Shown here: piece by piece, positions 1-8,000 of the stretch
Numbering within the stretch: position 1 is the first letter of the stretch
How the letters are laid out: every line of letters starts with the position of its first letter
Assembly (NCBI GenBank): GCA_937899715.1
Contig: CALCNX010000135.1
Span: 1 to 31,263, forward strand
Source of the DNA: an uncultured bacterium
GTDB lineage: Bacteria; Bacteroidota; Ignavibacteria; Kapaibacteriales; UBA4661
Direction: 5' to 3'
Length of the DNA: 31,263 nt
Translations under genes and position numbers: made by a program
Notes under the pieces: generated by a model
Databases searched by the model: none
What the model was told of the DNA's origin: nothing
Seen by the model: only the letters and a program-made list of their open reading frames with translations

Positions 1-28
1 AGCGGGCAAAGCCCGAAGTTTGTGGTCT

Positions 29-811
29 ATGAGTACCAAATCATATCCCTCAGACGTGAGCCAAGCCCAATGGGATATACTTGAACCATTGTTGGCAAGC
101 AAATCCTCCATGGGCAGACCGCGTGAATAGACGTTGGAGACTATTGTTTATGCCATACTCTACATCCTGTATGAAGGATGTCGTTGGCGTTCACTGCCGA
201 AAGAATATCCACCATGGCAGACTGTATATTATTGGTTTCGCCTCTTGTGCACGAATGGCACCCTTGAGCATATTCGCCAAATGCTGGTCAGCAGCCTCCG
301 CGAACAATCCGGTCGTGCGTCGGAACCGAGTGCAGGCATCCTTGATACCCAAACGGTCAAAACAGCTGCAGATGCACATCGGGACGCTGCGTACGACAGT
401 GTGAAAAAAATCAAGGGTCGCAAACGTTGTATCGTCACCGATACGCAAGGACTCTTGCTTGCGGTCGTTATTCTCTCGGCAAGGACAAACGAAAATCATT
501 GCGGCTTTTTGGTGCTCCGTCCTCTTCAGGAATGCTATCAAACTGTTCGTCTGGTCTGGTGCGATGCCGGCTTCAAAGCAACCCTCATTGCCTTGGCTCT
601 TTCTCTTTGGCAGATAGCGCTTGAGGTTGTGCCGCGAAGACAAAAGAAAGGATTTCTCCCGCTCAATCGACGATGGGTTGTTGAGCTAACCTTCGCTTGG
701 CTCTCGTCTGCTCGTCGGCTTGCAAAAGATTATGAACGATTACCGCAATCTCATCAAATCTTTGTTGAGCTTGCGATGATTCGGCTTTTACTCCGTCGGT
801 TAGCCAAATAA
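29..811 (+). pseudogene. IS5-family DDE transposase interrupted by an in-frame amber codon
   Basis: Reading from ATG 29 gives a typical transposase start (MSTKSYPSDVSQAQWDILEP) that runs to an in-frame TAG at 128-130. The same frame continues to TAA 809-811, so the intact protein would be about 260 residues, normal for the family. After the stop the usual segments follow: the AILYILYEGCRWRSLP region, the first catalytic Asp in GILDTQTVKT, the second in WCDAGFK and the Glu in VVELTFAWL, followed by RRLAKDYERLP. The catalytic triad is therefore present and only the amber codon breaks the gene. Several other genes in the window end in TAG, so recoding is unlikely. A TTG at 134 could restart translation without the N-terminal DNA-binding part. 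Recent inactivation or a sequencing error are both possible. Confidence 0.8.
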
Positions 812-830
812 TGACTTTTCACACAGGCTC
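812..830. repeat. Right terminal inverted repeat of the IS5-type element
   Basis: The bases just after the transposase stop read TGACTTTTCACACAGGCTC, the inward-facing right end of the element. The GAGCCTG tip seen on the minus strand is common in IS1031-like members of the IS5 family. The partner repeat lies outside the window. Confidence 0.6.
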
Positions 831-990
831 TAACAATCAATAAGGTAAATAGTTTAATCAAATGTTTTCAGCTTTTGAGGATGACAACCAAGCGTTCACG
901 AAAAATTCTTTTTCCATAAAGACAAAATGTCCCCTTCTGTCCGTATATTGCAGCACTGAAACGCTCTTGCACAGCCACTCACCGAATACA

Positions 991-1722
991 ATGAAAAAGC
1001 GCCTAACCGCAGAAAATCTCGAAATTACACTCCTCTATTTCCTCATGTTTGCCGGAGGCCTCTGGCATATTTTGAACGTCCTGCAAGATGCAATGCGTCT
1101 TCTTGCTGCCCCCACAGTGGTATTACTTGCACTTTGGATAGGTTTTCGATACGACCAAGCGCTTCGTAACCGTCAGAACCGTCCCGATGGAATATCCTTA
1201 CAAGACGGACTTTCCCCCACCGCACGCTTTCATTGGTGGGACGTAATAGTTGCGGTGTCGTGTTTCACCTTGGAGTTCATTGGCGTAAAAACAGGGCTAA
1301 TTTTTGGCGATTATTCCTACACCGATGTCTGGATACCTGCCTTTCGCGGTGTACCTATTGCTATCAGTTTTGCGTGGCTGGGTATGTTGCTCACGTCGTT
1401 TGGTTTGGTGCAGCGTTTTACGGCGCTTACGCGTCCCGTCTGGCTTCGTGCGCTGCTTCTTGCTGTACTGATGACCATTTTCGATATTTTTATGGAGCCG
1501 GTCGCCGTGAAGCTCAACTACTGGCAATGGGTTGAGCGCACGGGCAGTAGCTTCTTTGTAGCGCCTTTGCAAAATTATGCAGCATGGTTTGCCATTAGTT
1601 ATGCGCTCGGCTATGCAGCACTTCGCAATGGCTTGTTTTCGCTGCCAATGCCGCGTGTGGCGTTTCACGGCTATTGGGCGCAGCTACTCTATTTCGCAAT
1701 GGTTGCTCTAGGCAAGGCGTAA
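991..1722 (+). CDS. CruF-like carotenoid biosynthesis membrane protein (DUF422 family)
   Basis: A 243-residue, strongly hydrophobic protein with about six or seven predicted membrane segments. It matches the carotenoid biosynthesis family PF04240, which includes the CruF gamma-carotene 1',2'-hydratase and the archaeal bisanhydrobacterioruberin hydratase. Family signatures visible are EFIGVKTGLIFGDYSYTD, the following GVPIAISFAWLG, and the acidic DIFMEPVAVKLNYWQW near residue 170. The role would be hydration of an acyclic carotenoid end in the cytoplasmic membrane. I chose ATG 991 (MKKRLTAENLE), because the upstream extension from 862 is not protein-like. The photolyase gene follows after 58 bases on the same strand, consistent with a shared light-protection role. 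The exact substrate cannot be told from sequence alone. Confidence 0.78.
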   Translation: MKKRLTAENLEITLLYFLMFAGGLWHILNVLQDAMRLLAAPTVVLLALWIGFRYDQALRNRQNRPDGISLQDGLSPTARFHWWDVIVAVSCFTLEFIGVKTGLIFGDYSYTDVWIPAFRGVPIAISFAWLGMLLTSFGLVQRFTALTRPVWLRALLLAVLMTIFDIFMEPVAVKLNYWQWVERTGSSFFVAPLQNYAAWFAISYALGYAALRNGLFSLPMPRVAFHGYWAQLLYFAMVALGKA

Positions 1723-1780
1723 AAACTGCTTTGAGGCTGCTTTGAATAAGCCTCTTTCATCACCACTTCTCTCAGGCATT

Positions 1781-3238
1781 ATGAAAAAATATACCACAGC
1801 CATTGTTTGGCTGCGTAACGACTTGCGTCTGCACGACAACGAAGCGCTTGCCAGAGCCGTGCGGGATGCTGAGTATGTGCTTCCCGTCTTTTGCTTCGAC
1901 CCACGAAATTTTGGCAAAACTCCGTTTGGTCTCCCCAAAGTCGGCGCATTTCGAGCGCAGTTTTTGCTGGAAAGCCTTGCTGACCTGCGTGAAAATTTGA
2001 TAGCACGCGGCGGCAACCTCCTCATCCGCTCCGGTACGCCCGAAAGCGTCCTGCCTACGCTTGCCCGCGAAATCAATGCAGAAGCAGTGTATTCCCACGA
2101 AGAAGCAACCGACGAAGAGCTTCGCGTAGAAGAAGCTGTACAAGAAGCGCTTGCCGCAATAGGCATAAAAACACATTCCTACTGGGGCGCAACGCTCATG
2201 CATATAGACGATGTGCCATTCGCTCCCGAACAAACCCCCGACATTTTTACACAATTCCGCAAGACCGTTGAGAAAGCCACCACTCCACGGAAAACCTTTC
2301 CCACTCCGCAGCACATCACGCTCCCAAGCGATATAGACACTTCGGCTTTTGGTGAACTCCCCACTTTCACGGCGTTTGGCGTGGAGATGCCCGTTTCTAT
2401 GCCCGATGGACGCGCCGTGCTGCCCTTCAAGGGCGGTGAAACGCAGGCGCTATCAAGGCTCAGTGCGTATTTCTGGGAGCGCGATTGCTTGAAAAACTAC
2501 AAAGAGACGCGCAATGGACTTGTGGGGGCGGATTATTCCTCGAAATTTTCGGCATGGTTGGCTATGGGCTGTTTGTCGCCGCGATATGTCTATGAAGAAG
2601 TGAAACGCTACGAAGCAGAGCGCATTCAGAACGACTCCACATACTGGCTTATCTTTGAGCTTCTCTGGCGCGATTTTTTTCGCTTCACGGCACTTAAATA
2701 CGACACAGCGCTTTTTCGCAAAACGGGTATTATGAACGTCAAAAAGCCGTGGCAAGAAGATTGGAAGCGCTTCGACCTCTGGCGGACGGGGCAGACAGGT
2801 ATTCCCTTCATTGATGCAAATATGCGCGAACTTGCTGCCACAGGCTTTATGTCAAATCGTGGGCGACAGAATGTGGCGAGTTTCCTTGTGCGTGACCTGA
2901 ACGTGCATTGGCTCATGGGTGCCGAATGGTTTGAGTCGCAGTTGGTGGACTACGACGTTTGCTCCAATTACGGGAACTGGAATTATGCCGCCGGCATTGG
3001 CAACGACCCGCGCGAAGACCGTTATTTCAACATCATGCGCCAAGCCGGAATGTACGACCCCAAGGGCGAGTATGTGCGCCATTGGTTGCCCGAACTTCGC
3101 ACCGTTCCGGGTACGCATATTCATCAACCGCATAGAATGAGCAATACCGAACAAACGCTTGCAGGATGTAGGCTTGGCGTTGATTACCCCGCGCCGATAG
3201 TGAATTTGGAAGAAACTGCACGAAAATTTCAACGGTGA
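1781..3238 (+). CDS. DASH-type cryptochrome / deoxyribodipyrimidine photolyase
   Basis: A 485-residue FAD-binding light-dependent DNA repair protein. The N-terminal alpha/beta photolyase domain starts TTAIVWLRNDLRLHDNEAL (residues 4-22). The C-terminal helical FAD domain carries ELLWRDFFRF, the NRGRQNVASFL stretch and the SNYGNWNYAAGIGNDPREDR segment, which are hallmark sequences of CRY-DASH. There is no long C-terminal extension. CRY-DASH proteins repair cyclobutane dimers, mainly in single-stranded DNA, using FAD and usually a methenyltetrahydrofolate antenna. Start ATG 1781 (MKKYTTAIVW) is preferred; the frame is open upstream to 1742 but that part is not family-like. The carotenoid gene lies 58 bases upstream, so the two may be cotranscribed. 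Confidence 0.92.
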   Translation: MKKYTTAIVWLRNDLRLHDNEALARAVRDAEYVLPVFCFDPRNFGKTPFGLPKVGAFRAQFLLESLADLRENLIARGGNLLIRSGTPESVLPTLAREINAEAVYSHEEATDEELRVEEAVQEALAAIGIKTHSYWGATLMHIDDVPFAPEQTPDIFTQFRKTVEKATTPRKTFPTPQHITLPSDIDTSAFGELPTFTAFGVEMPVSMPDGRAVLPFKGGETQALSRLSAYFWERDCLKNYKETRNGLVGADYSSKFSAWLAMGCLSPRYVYEEVKRYEAERIQNDSTYWLIFELLWRDFFRFTALKYDTALFRKTGIMNVKKPWQEDWKRFDLWRTGQTGIPFIDANMRELAATGFMSNRGRQNVASFLVRDLNVHWLMGAEWFESQLVDYDVCSNYGNWNYAAGIGNDPREDRYFNIMRQAGMYDPKGEYVRHWLPELRTVPGTHIHQPHRMSNTEQTLAGCRLGVDYPAPIVNLEETARKFQR

Positions 3239-3298
3239 GAGCAGAGTGCTCAGGAATATAACACACAAATTTTCTCACGCCTTTTCGCTAAAAAACTG

Positions 3299-3306
3299 TA
3301 AATTTG
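3299..3306 (+). promoter_or_regulatory. Bacteroidota-type -7 box upstream of the PLP enzyme
   Basis: TAAATTTG matches the TAnnTTTG consensus of the main Bacteroidota sigma factor in all fixed positions. It lies 35 bases before ATG 3342. I see no strong -33 TTTG at the ideal distance, so this is a plausible but incomplete promoter. Confidence 0.4.
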
Positions 3307-3341
3307 CGCTCTTTCTTGTTTTTTCATTCTACGATAATATC

Positions 3342-4496
3342 ATGCACTACAAAGGCTTTGCGACCACCGCTATCCACACTGGGCAAGAACCCGACCCGCT
3401 CACAGGCGCAGTTACCGTGCCGCTCTACCAGACCTCGACCTACGCCCAAGAGGGAATCGGGCAGCACAAGGGCTTTGAATATGCCCGCACTCACAATCTG
3501 ACGCGCTTCAAGTGGGAGGAAAATCTCGCTGCGCTCGAAGCCGGCAACGACCAAGAAGCGTGGGGATACGCCTTTGCAAGCGGTTTGGCGGCTCTTGATA
3601 CCATTATGAAATTGCTCTCCAGTGGCGACCACGTCATTGCTGCCGAAGATATGTACGGCGGCACGTTCCGCCTTTTCGACAAAATTTTACGCCGCTTCGG
3701 GCTAGAATTTAGCTATGTGGATATGACGAATCCCGAGTCCGTCCGCAAAGCACTGACACCGAAAACCAAGATGATTTACACCGAATCGCCCACCAATCCG
3801 ATGATGATGCTTACCGATTTAGCAGCAGTGTCGGCGATTGCAAAAGAGGCGGGCGCAATGATGGTGGTGGACAACACCTTTGCAAGCCCTTACGTGCAGC
3901 AGCCGCTTCGCTTGGGTGCAGACATTGTACTTCATTCGGCGACGAAGTATTTGGGTGGTCATTCCGACCTTGTGAGTGGTATCGTAGCGACAAATCACAA
4001 GGATATTGCCGACCAAATTAAATTCCTCCAAAACGCCGCCGGAGCCGTGCCGGGACCTTTTGAATGTTGGTTGTGCTTGCGTTCGGTCAAAACTCTTGCC
4101 GTGCGCATGAAGCAGCACGAAGAAAATGCCCGCCAGATAGCAGAATTTTGCGCGAAGCACCCCGCTATCAAAAAAGTGTACTATCCGGGCTTGTCCTCGC
4201 ACCCGCAGCATGAGTTGGCAAAGAAGCAAATGCGCGGCTTTGGTGCGATGATTTCGATTGAACTTGGTTCGCTCGAAAAAGCAAAACAATTTGCCTCATC
4301 GGTGCGCGTCTTTACCCTTGCTGAGTCGCTGGGCGGCGTGGAATCACTCGTTTGCCATCCTGTGAGCATGACGCACGGAAGTGTGCCAAAAGAAACCCGT
4401 GACCGCTTGGGCGTTACCGACGGGCTTGTGCGCCTGTCCGTTGGCATCGAAGACATCGAAGATTTACTTACCGATATTGAGCAGGCGTTGAAATAG
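3342..4496 (+). CDS. Cystathionine gamma-synthase/lyase family PLP enzyme
   Basis: A 384-residue Cys/Met-metabolism PLP-dependent enzyme, fold type I. Visible family signatures: AIHTGQEPDPLTGAVTVPLY at the N-terminus, FASGLAALDTI, the phosphate-binding DMYGGTFRLF, the cofactor Asp in MVVDNTFASPY, the PLP-lysine motif LHSATKYLGGHSD, and the C-terminal SLGGVESLVCHP and LVRLSVGIEDIEDL. The reaction is either gamma-replacement on an activated homoserine to make cystathionine or sulfhydrylated product, or gamma-elimination. These activities cannot be separated by eye. Start ATG 3342 (MHYKGFATTAIHTG) matches the family start, and the upstream open frame does not. A small oddity is HNLTR where relatives usually have NPT-R. 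It stands alone between the photolyase and dxs, with its own possible promoter. Confidence 0.87.
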   Translation: MHYKGFATTAIHTGQEPDPLTGAVTVPLYQTSTYAQEGIGQHKGFEYARTHNLTRFKWEENLAALEAGNDQEAWGYAFASGLAALDTIMKLLSSGDHVIAAEDMYGGTFRLFDKILRRFGLEFSYVDMTNPESVRKALTPKTKMIYTESPTNPMMMLTDLAAVSAIAKEAGAMMVVDNTFASPYVQQPLRLGADIVLHSATKYLGGHSDLVSGIVATNHKDIADQIKFLQNAAGAVPGPFECWLCLRSVKTLAVRMKQHEENARQIAEFCAKHPAIKKVYYPGLSSHPQHELAKKQMRGFGAMISIELGSLEKAKQFASSVRVFTLAESLGGVESLVCHPVSMTHGSVPKETRDRLGVTDGLVRLSVGIEDIEDLLTDIEQALK

Positions 4497-4506
4497 AATC
4501 ATAGTT

Positions 4507-4590
4507 TTGAGTGCTGAGTTTTGAATGATGAGTCCTAAACTCAAGAGCGTTCATCATTATATTCTGAGACTATAAAAACTCAGCACTCAA
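4507..4590. repeat. Interrupted palindrome with 16-bp perfect arms
   Basis: Bases 4507-4522 (TTGAGTGCTGAGTTTT) are perfectly complementary in inverse order to 4575-4590. A second, inner inverted pair is AATGATGA at 4524-4531 with TCATCATT at 4551-4558. The whole fills the gap after the PLP enzyme. Such GAGTGCTGAGTTTT-type palindromes look like small dispersed repeats. It could also fold as a hairpin that slows transcription, though no T-run follows directly. Confidence 0.65.
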
Positions 4591-4608
4591 TAGTTAAAAA
4601 TTCACCAC

Positions 4609-4637
4609 TTTGTAATTGTTTACTTTTCATAACTTTG
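4609..4637 (+). promoter_or_regulatory. Predicted promoter of dxs
   Basis: TTTG at 4609-4612 is followed after 17 bases by TAACTTTG at 4630-4637, a full match to the TAnnTTTG consensus. Transcription would be expected to begin only a few bases before ATG 4648, so the mRNA would have almost no leader. Confidence 0.55.
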
Positions 4638-4647
4638 GGCGTTTGCC

Positions 4648-6675
4648 ATGAATCAACAAGGTACCAATAACGGGGTTCATCTGAACGGACACACCACTAA
4701 TGCTCACACTGCCAACGGTCACGCAAGCAGTGGCAAAGAACACGAGCCGTTTCACTACAAATACCTCGACAATATCAACTACCCCGCCGACCTGCGCAAA
4801 CTTCCTCCCGAAGTTCTGACGGACGTTGCCAACGAAGTTCGCGAGTTTATGGTGGACACCATCACGAGCGTAGGCGGTCACTTCGGTGCGGGACTTGGTA
4901 CGGTCGAACTTACGGTGGCACTGCACTACGTGTTCAACACGCCCAAAGACAAAATCGTTATTGATACCGGACACCAAGGCTACCCGCATAAAATCTTGAC
5001 CGGACGCAAAAACCAATTGCACACCATTCGTCAAAAAGTCGGTTTGTCGGGCTTTCTGAAGCGCACCGAAAGCGAGTATGATTCTTTCGGCGCAGGACAC
5101 GCCACCACCAGCATTTCTGCTGCTCTCGGTATGGCAACCGCCCGCGACGTGAAAGGCGAAGATTACAACGTTGTGGCAGTTATTGGTGATGGAGCAATGA
5201 CGGGCGGTCTGGCGTATGAAGCCATGAATAACTGCGGCGTACAGAAGCGCAAAATCTTGGTGATTCTGAACGACAATAATATGTCCATTGCGCCCAATGT
5301 TTGGTCAATCTCAAACTATTTTACGAATGTGTTTGCCTCGCCCACGCTCCAAAAACTGCGCGGTTCGATTGTGGATATGACCGATAAAATGGACGATTTC
5401 GGCGACCGTATTCGTAAAGTGGCGCACAAAATCGAAGGCGGCATCAAGGCGGTCTTCACGCCCGGTATGCTCTTCGAGGCGCTTGGATTCAAGTATTTCG
5501 GTCCGGTGAACGGTCACAATATGCCGCAGCTTATCAAAATTTTGGAATCGGTGAAAGACATTGACGGACCCGTGCTGCTGCACATCACGACCCAAAAAGG
5601 CAAAGGCTATGCGCCTGCGGAGGGTGACAAACAATTCCTTCATGCAATTGGGAAAATTGATAAAATTACCGGTAAATCACTTGCGAAAAAGCCCGATGTA
5701 CCGCTTCCGCCCTTGTACCAGAACGTGTTTGGGCAGGCGATGATTGAGTTATGCGAAAAAGACCCGCTTATTGTCGGCATCACAGCCGCGATGCCGGACG
5801 GAACAGGCTTGAATCTTTTGCACGACAAAATGCCTGAGCGAGTGATAGACGTGGGCATAGCCGAAGGGCATGGTGTTACTGCCGCAGCAGGTATGGCGTG
5901 CGAAGGCATTGTGCCTGTGGTGGCGATTTATTCTACCTTCCTCCAACGCGCTTTTGACCACATTGCGCATGATTGCGCATTGCAGCACCTTCACGTTGTC
6001 TTTGCGCTCGACAGAGGAGGGCTAGCGGGTGCAGATGGTCCGACGCATCACGGAGTGCTTGACTTCGCCTATTTGCGCTGCATTCAGGGCATGGTGGTAA
6101 TGGCTCCGAAGGACGAGCAAGAACTTAGGAATATGCTTTATTCGGCGGTCTATCACTACAAGCAAGGTCCTGTCTCTTTCCGCTATCCGCGCGGCAATAG
6201 CATTGGTGTTCCCATTACCCCGATGCAAGCACTTCCGCTTGGCAAGGGCGAAATTGTACGCTCCGGGCGCGATGTGGCTATTGTGGCTATCGGTAACATG
6301 GTTCATAAATCGCTCCATGCCGCAGAACTACTCTGGCAGGAAGGTATTTCGGCAGAAGTCGTAAACGCCCGTTTTGTTAAGCCGCTTGATACGGCGCTTT
6401 TGGATGACCTTTGCTCACGCTTCGAGAAAATTGTTACGGTGGAAGACGGTCAGAAGCAAGGCGGCTTCGGCAGCGCCGTGCTGGAGTATATCGGCACGAA
6501 GCACAATCGCACGACCGATGTCCATATTCACGGCATTGATGATGTCTTTGTTGACCACGGCACACAGGAAGAGCTTTGGCACGACCTCGGCTTGGACGGC
6601 GAAGGTATTGCGGCAGTGGTGAAAGAGTTTATCGGTTTCCCGCAGCACCTTGATACGGCGGAACTTGTGGGGTAA
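4648..6675 (+). CDS. dxs: 1-deoxy-D-xylulose-5-phosphate synthase
   Basis: A 675-residue thiamine-diphosphate enzyme that condenses pyruvate with glyceraldehyde 3-phosphate, the first step of the MEP isoprenoid pathway. Visible landmarks: YLDNINYPADLRKLP at about 36-50, VGGHFGAGLGTVELT, the GHQGYPHKILTGR motif, the ThDP-binding GDGAMTGGLAYEA with downstream NDNNMSIAPNVW, and the transketolase middle domain with DVGIAEGHGVTAAAGMA and DRGGLAGADGPTHHG. The first ~33 residues are an extra Asn/His/Thr-rich tail not normal for the family. No later Met gives a complete enzyme, so ATG 4648 is the only reasonable start. Its product feeds carotenoid and quinone synthesis, which links it to the CruF-like gene upstream. 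Almost no 5' leader separates it from its predicted promoter. Confidence 0.96.
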   Translation: MNQQGTNNGVHLNGHTTNAHTANGHASSGKEHEPFHYKYLDNINYPADLRKLPPEVLTDVANEVREFMVDTITSVGGHFGAGLGTVELTVALHYVFNTPKDKIVIDTGHQGYPHKILTGRKNQLHTIRQKVGLSGFLKRTESEYDSFGAGHATTSISAALGMATARDVKGEDYNVVAVIGDGAMTGGLAYEAMNNCGVQKRKILVILNDNNMSIAPNVWSISNYFTNVFASPTLQKLRGSIVDMTDKMDDFGDRIRKVAHKIEGGIKAVFTPGMLFEALGFKYFGPVNGHNMPQLIKILESVKDIDGPVLLHITTQKGKGYAPAEGDKQFLHAIGKIDKITGKSLAKKPDVPLPPLYQNVFGQAMIELCEKDPLIVGITAAMPDGTGLNLLHDKMPERVIDVGIAEGHGVTAAAGMACEGIVPVVAIYSTFLQRAFDHIAHDCALQHLHVVFALDRGGLAGADGPTHHGVLDFAYLRCIQGMVVMAPKDEQELRNMLYSAVYHYKQGPVSFRYPRGNSIGVPITPMQALPLGKGEIVRSGRDVAIVAIGNMVHKSLHAAELLWQEGISAEVVNARFVKPLDTALLDDLCSRFEKIVTVEDGQKQGGFGSAVLEYIGTKHNRTTDVHIHGIDDVFVDHGTQEELWHDLGLDGEGIAAVVKEFIGFPQHLDTAELVG

Positions 6676-7238
6676 TACCAAATTGAAATGACAATCATGC
6701 ATCACAAGGGGTTGTAACCCAATGTTATCAACTTAAGACTCAAACGATTGTTTGTCCGTTACTTGGATGCTTGCGGTCTGGATGTGTTCTCTTTCGCCCA
6801 GACGTTGTTGAGCGGCGATGATTGCAGATGGGAACTGTATGCTTCAACAATGCCTTGCTCAGGGTTTGAGGGCTGGTCCACAACGCTGTGCTTGTCCACA
6901 GCGAGGAAAACAATGTTTCGACCAAGCGTTATTCGTTGGCAAGCCCATGATAATAACCGCGAATGTTCATCACCAGGACATCCTCGAATAAGAGATTGCG
7001 ATTGCGCGTCAAGTCTTCTTTCCGCACTCGCGCCACAGAGCGGTCATCTTCACTGGCGACCGCCTTTGATACCGCTCCAAGCAGAATTGGTATTTTTTTG
7101 CGGCATATATGAAACGAGCCATCATTGAGAGCTGCAACTGCAGCGCTATCATTGACCAACAGCCGCTCGATAGAGCGATTGGAAAGCCCTTTTACCGAAT
7201 GCACCAAGACTATTCAAACATATTCACTTTCATGGATC
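6676..7238. other. Gap of about 560 bases with decayed coding sequence
   Basis: Between the dxs stop and the mtgA stop there is no intact gene. The minus strand holds broken reading frames, the best being the transposase-like relic at 6929-7207. Continuing toward 6740, other minus-strand frames stay open for 50-60 codons but resemble nothing I recognise. No strong terminator for dxs is visible; GGGTT/AACCC near 6710 is too short to count. Confidence 0.5.
6929..7207 (-). pseudogene. Possible transposase N-terminal relic (IS4-like)
   Basis: This minus-strand frame of 92 codons starts without a normal start codon and contains SKAVASEDDRSVARVRKEDLTRNRNLLFEDVLVMN. The part around EDLTRNRNLLFEDVLVMN resembles the 'DFTRNRKLPF..L..' stretch near the N-terminus of several IS4-type DDE transposases. 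No catalytic region follows: the frame ends at 6929 and the next segment is in other frames. I read it as the worn remains of an insertion element. The similarity is from memory of the family pattern, so confidence is limited; it could also be chance. Confidence 0.35.
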
Positions 7239-7946
7239 TCATGGAAGAGCTACACCCGCCATACGCGCCTGAATGGTTGAGGCTTTGCGCTGGATATAGC
7301 CTGATGGCTTTGCGGGAGACCATTTGCGCGGATTGGGGAGTACGGCGGCAATAAGTGCGGCTTCGCGGGCGGAAAGCTGTCCGGCGGATTTACCAAAATA
7401 ACGCTGTGATGCGGCTTCCACGCCATAGACGCCACTACCCATTTCAATTACATTCAGGTACACTTCCAGTATGCGGCGTTTTCCCCAGATAAATTCAATC
7501 AAATACGTGAAATATGCCTCGAATGCCTTGCGGAGATAGGTGCGCGAGGGAAAGAGAAACGCATTTTTTGCGGTTTGCATGGTGATGGTGCTTGCGCCGT
7601 AGAGCCGTTTGCGCTTGATTTTACCCTGTGCCGCGAGTCGTTCCGTGCGCTCATTGCGTTGCTGCGCCTCTTGGACGGCATCCCAGTCAATCCCGGTGTG
7701 CGTGAGGAATCGCGCATCTTCGGAGGCAATGACGGCTCGCTGCACCGCAGGCGACATTGCGTCTATGGAAACCCACGATTTTTCTATGCCCACCCATTTC
7801 CCTTCCAAACCACCCTCTATGAGGCGAATAACCATAAGTGGTGTAAGCAGAACGGGGACAAAGCGGGTAACGACAACCATAACAACCGATAGCACAAGAA
7901 AACCCGCGCCAATGCGTACAACCCAGACAAAAAGTTTTTTTACCAT
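7239..7946 (-). CDS. mtgA: Monofunctional biosynthetic peptidoglycan transglycosylase
   Basis: A 235-residue glycosyltransferase family 51 enzyme that polymerises lipid II into glycan strands at the inner membrane. A single N-terminal membrane anchor spans about residues 5-27. The GT51 signatures follow: AVIASEDARFLTHTGID with the likely catalytic Glu at residue 76, the GASTITMQTAKNAFLF motif, KRRILEVYLNVIEMGSGVYGVEAAS and the YFGKSAGQLSAREAALIAAVLPNP region. There is no transpeptidase domain, and the length is normal for MtgA. ATG 7946 (MVKKLFVWV) is chosen; the frame extends 10 codons upstream without family character. The HD-domain gene ends 54 bases upstream on the same strand, so they may form an operon. 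Confidence 0.93.
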   Translation of the reverse strand: MVKKLFVWVVRIGAGFLVLSVVMVVVTRFVPVLLTPLMVIRLIEGGLEGKWVGIEKSWVSIDAMSPAVQRAVIASEDARFLTHTGIDWDAVQEAQQRNERTERLAAQGKIKRKRLYGASTITMQTAKNAFLFPSRTYLRKAFEAYFTYLIEFIWGKRRILEVYLNVIEMGSGVYGVEAASQRYFGKSAGQLSAREAALIAAVLPNPRKWSPAKPSGYIQRKASTIQARMAGVALP

Positions 7947-8000
7947 ATCGTTTGTATTTCGTAGCCCGGAAGCCACATTCGCGGCACATTGTAGTAGGTA

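Larger units (their letters stand above)
1..830 (+). mobile_element. IS5-family insertion sequence, left end outside the window
   Basis: The first 830 bases are most of an insertion sequence of the IS5 type (IS1031-like subgroup by overall look). It holds one transposase frame (29-811) and ends in a sequence reading GAGCCTGTGTGAAAAGTC on the minus strand at 813-830, which resembles terminal inverted repeats of this family. The matching left repeat is not in the window, so the element starts upstream of base 1. The base triplet after the right end is TAA, compatible with a short TNA-type target duplication, but this cannot be confirmed without the left flank. The element sits about 160 bases upstream of the carotenoid gene. 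Confidence 0.8.

Noticed and set aside
128..130. TAG read as sense through a changed genetic code
   Set aside because: Several intact genes in the window end naturally in TAG (for example at 4494, 23031 and 29946).
81..404. Second transposase frame that could be a frameshift partner, as in some IS5 subgroups
   Set aside because: Its translation is not transposase-like, while the frame from 29 continues past TAG as a normal transposase. A stop codon, not a programmed shift, explains the data.
6700..6725. Terminator after dxs (GGGTT..AACCC)
   Set aside because: The stem is only five bases, with a tiny loop and no T-run.
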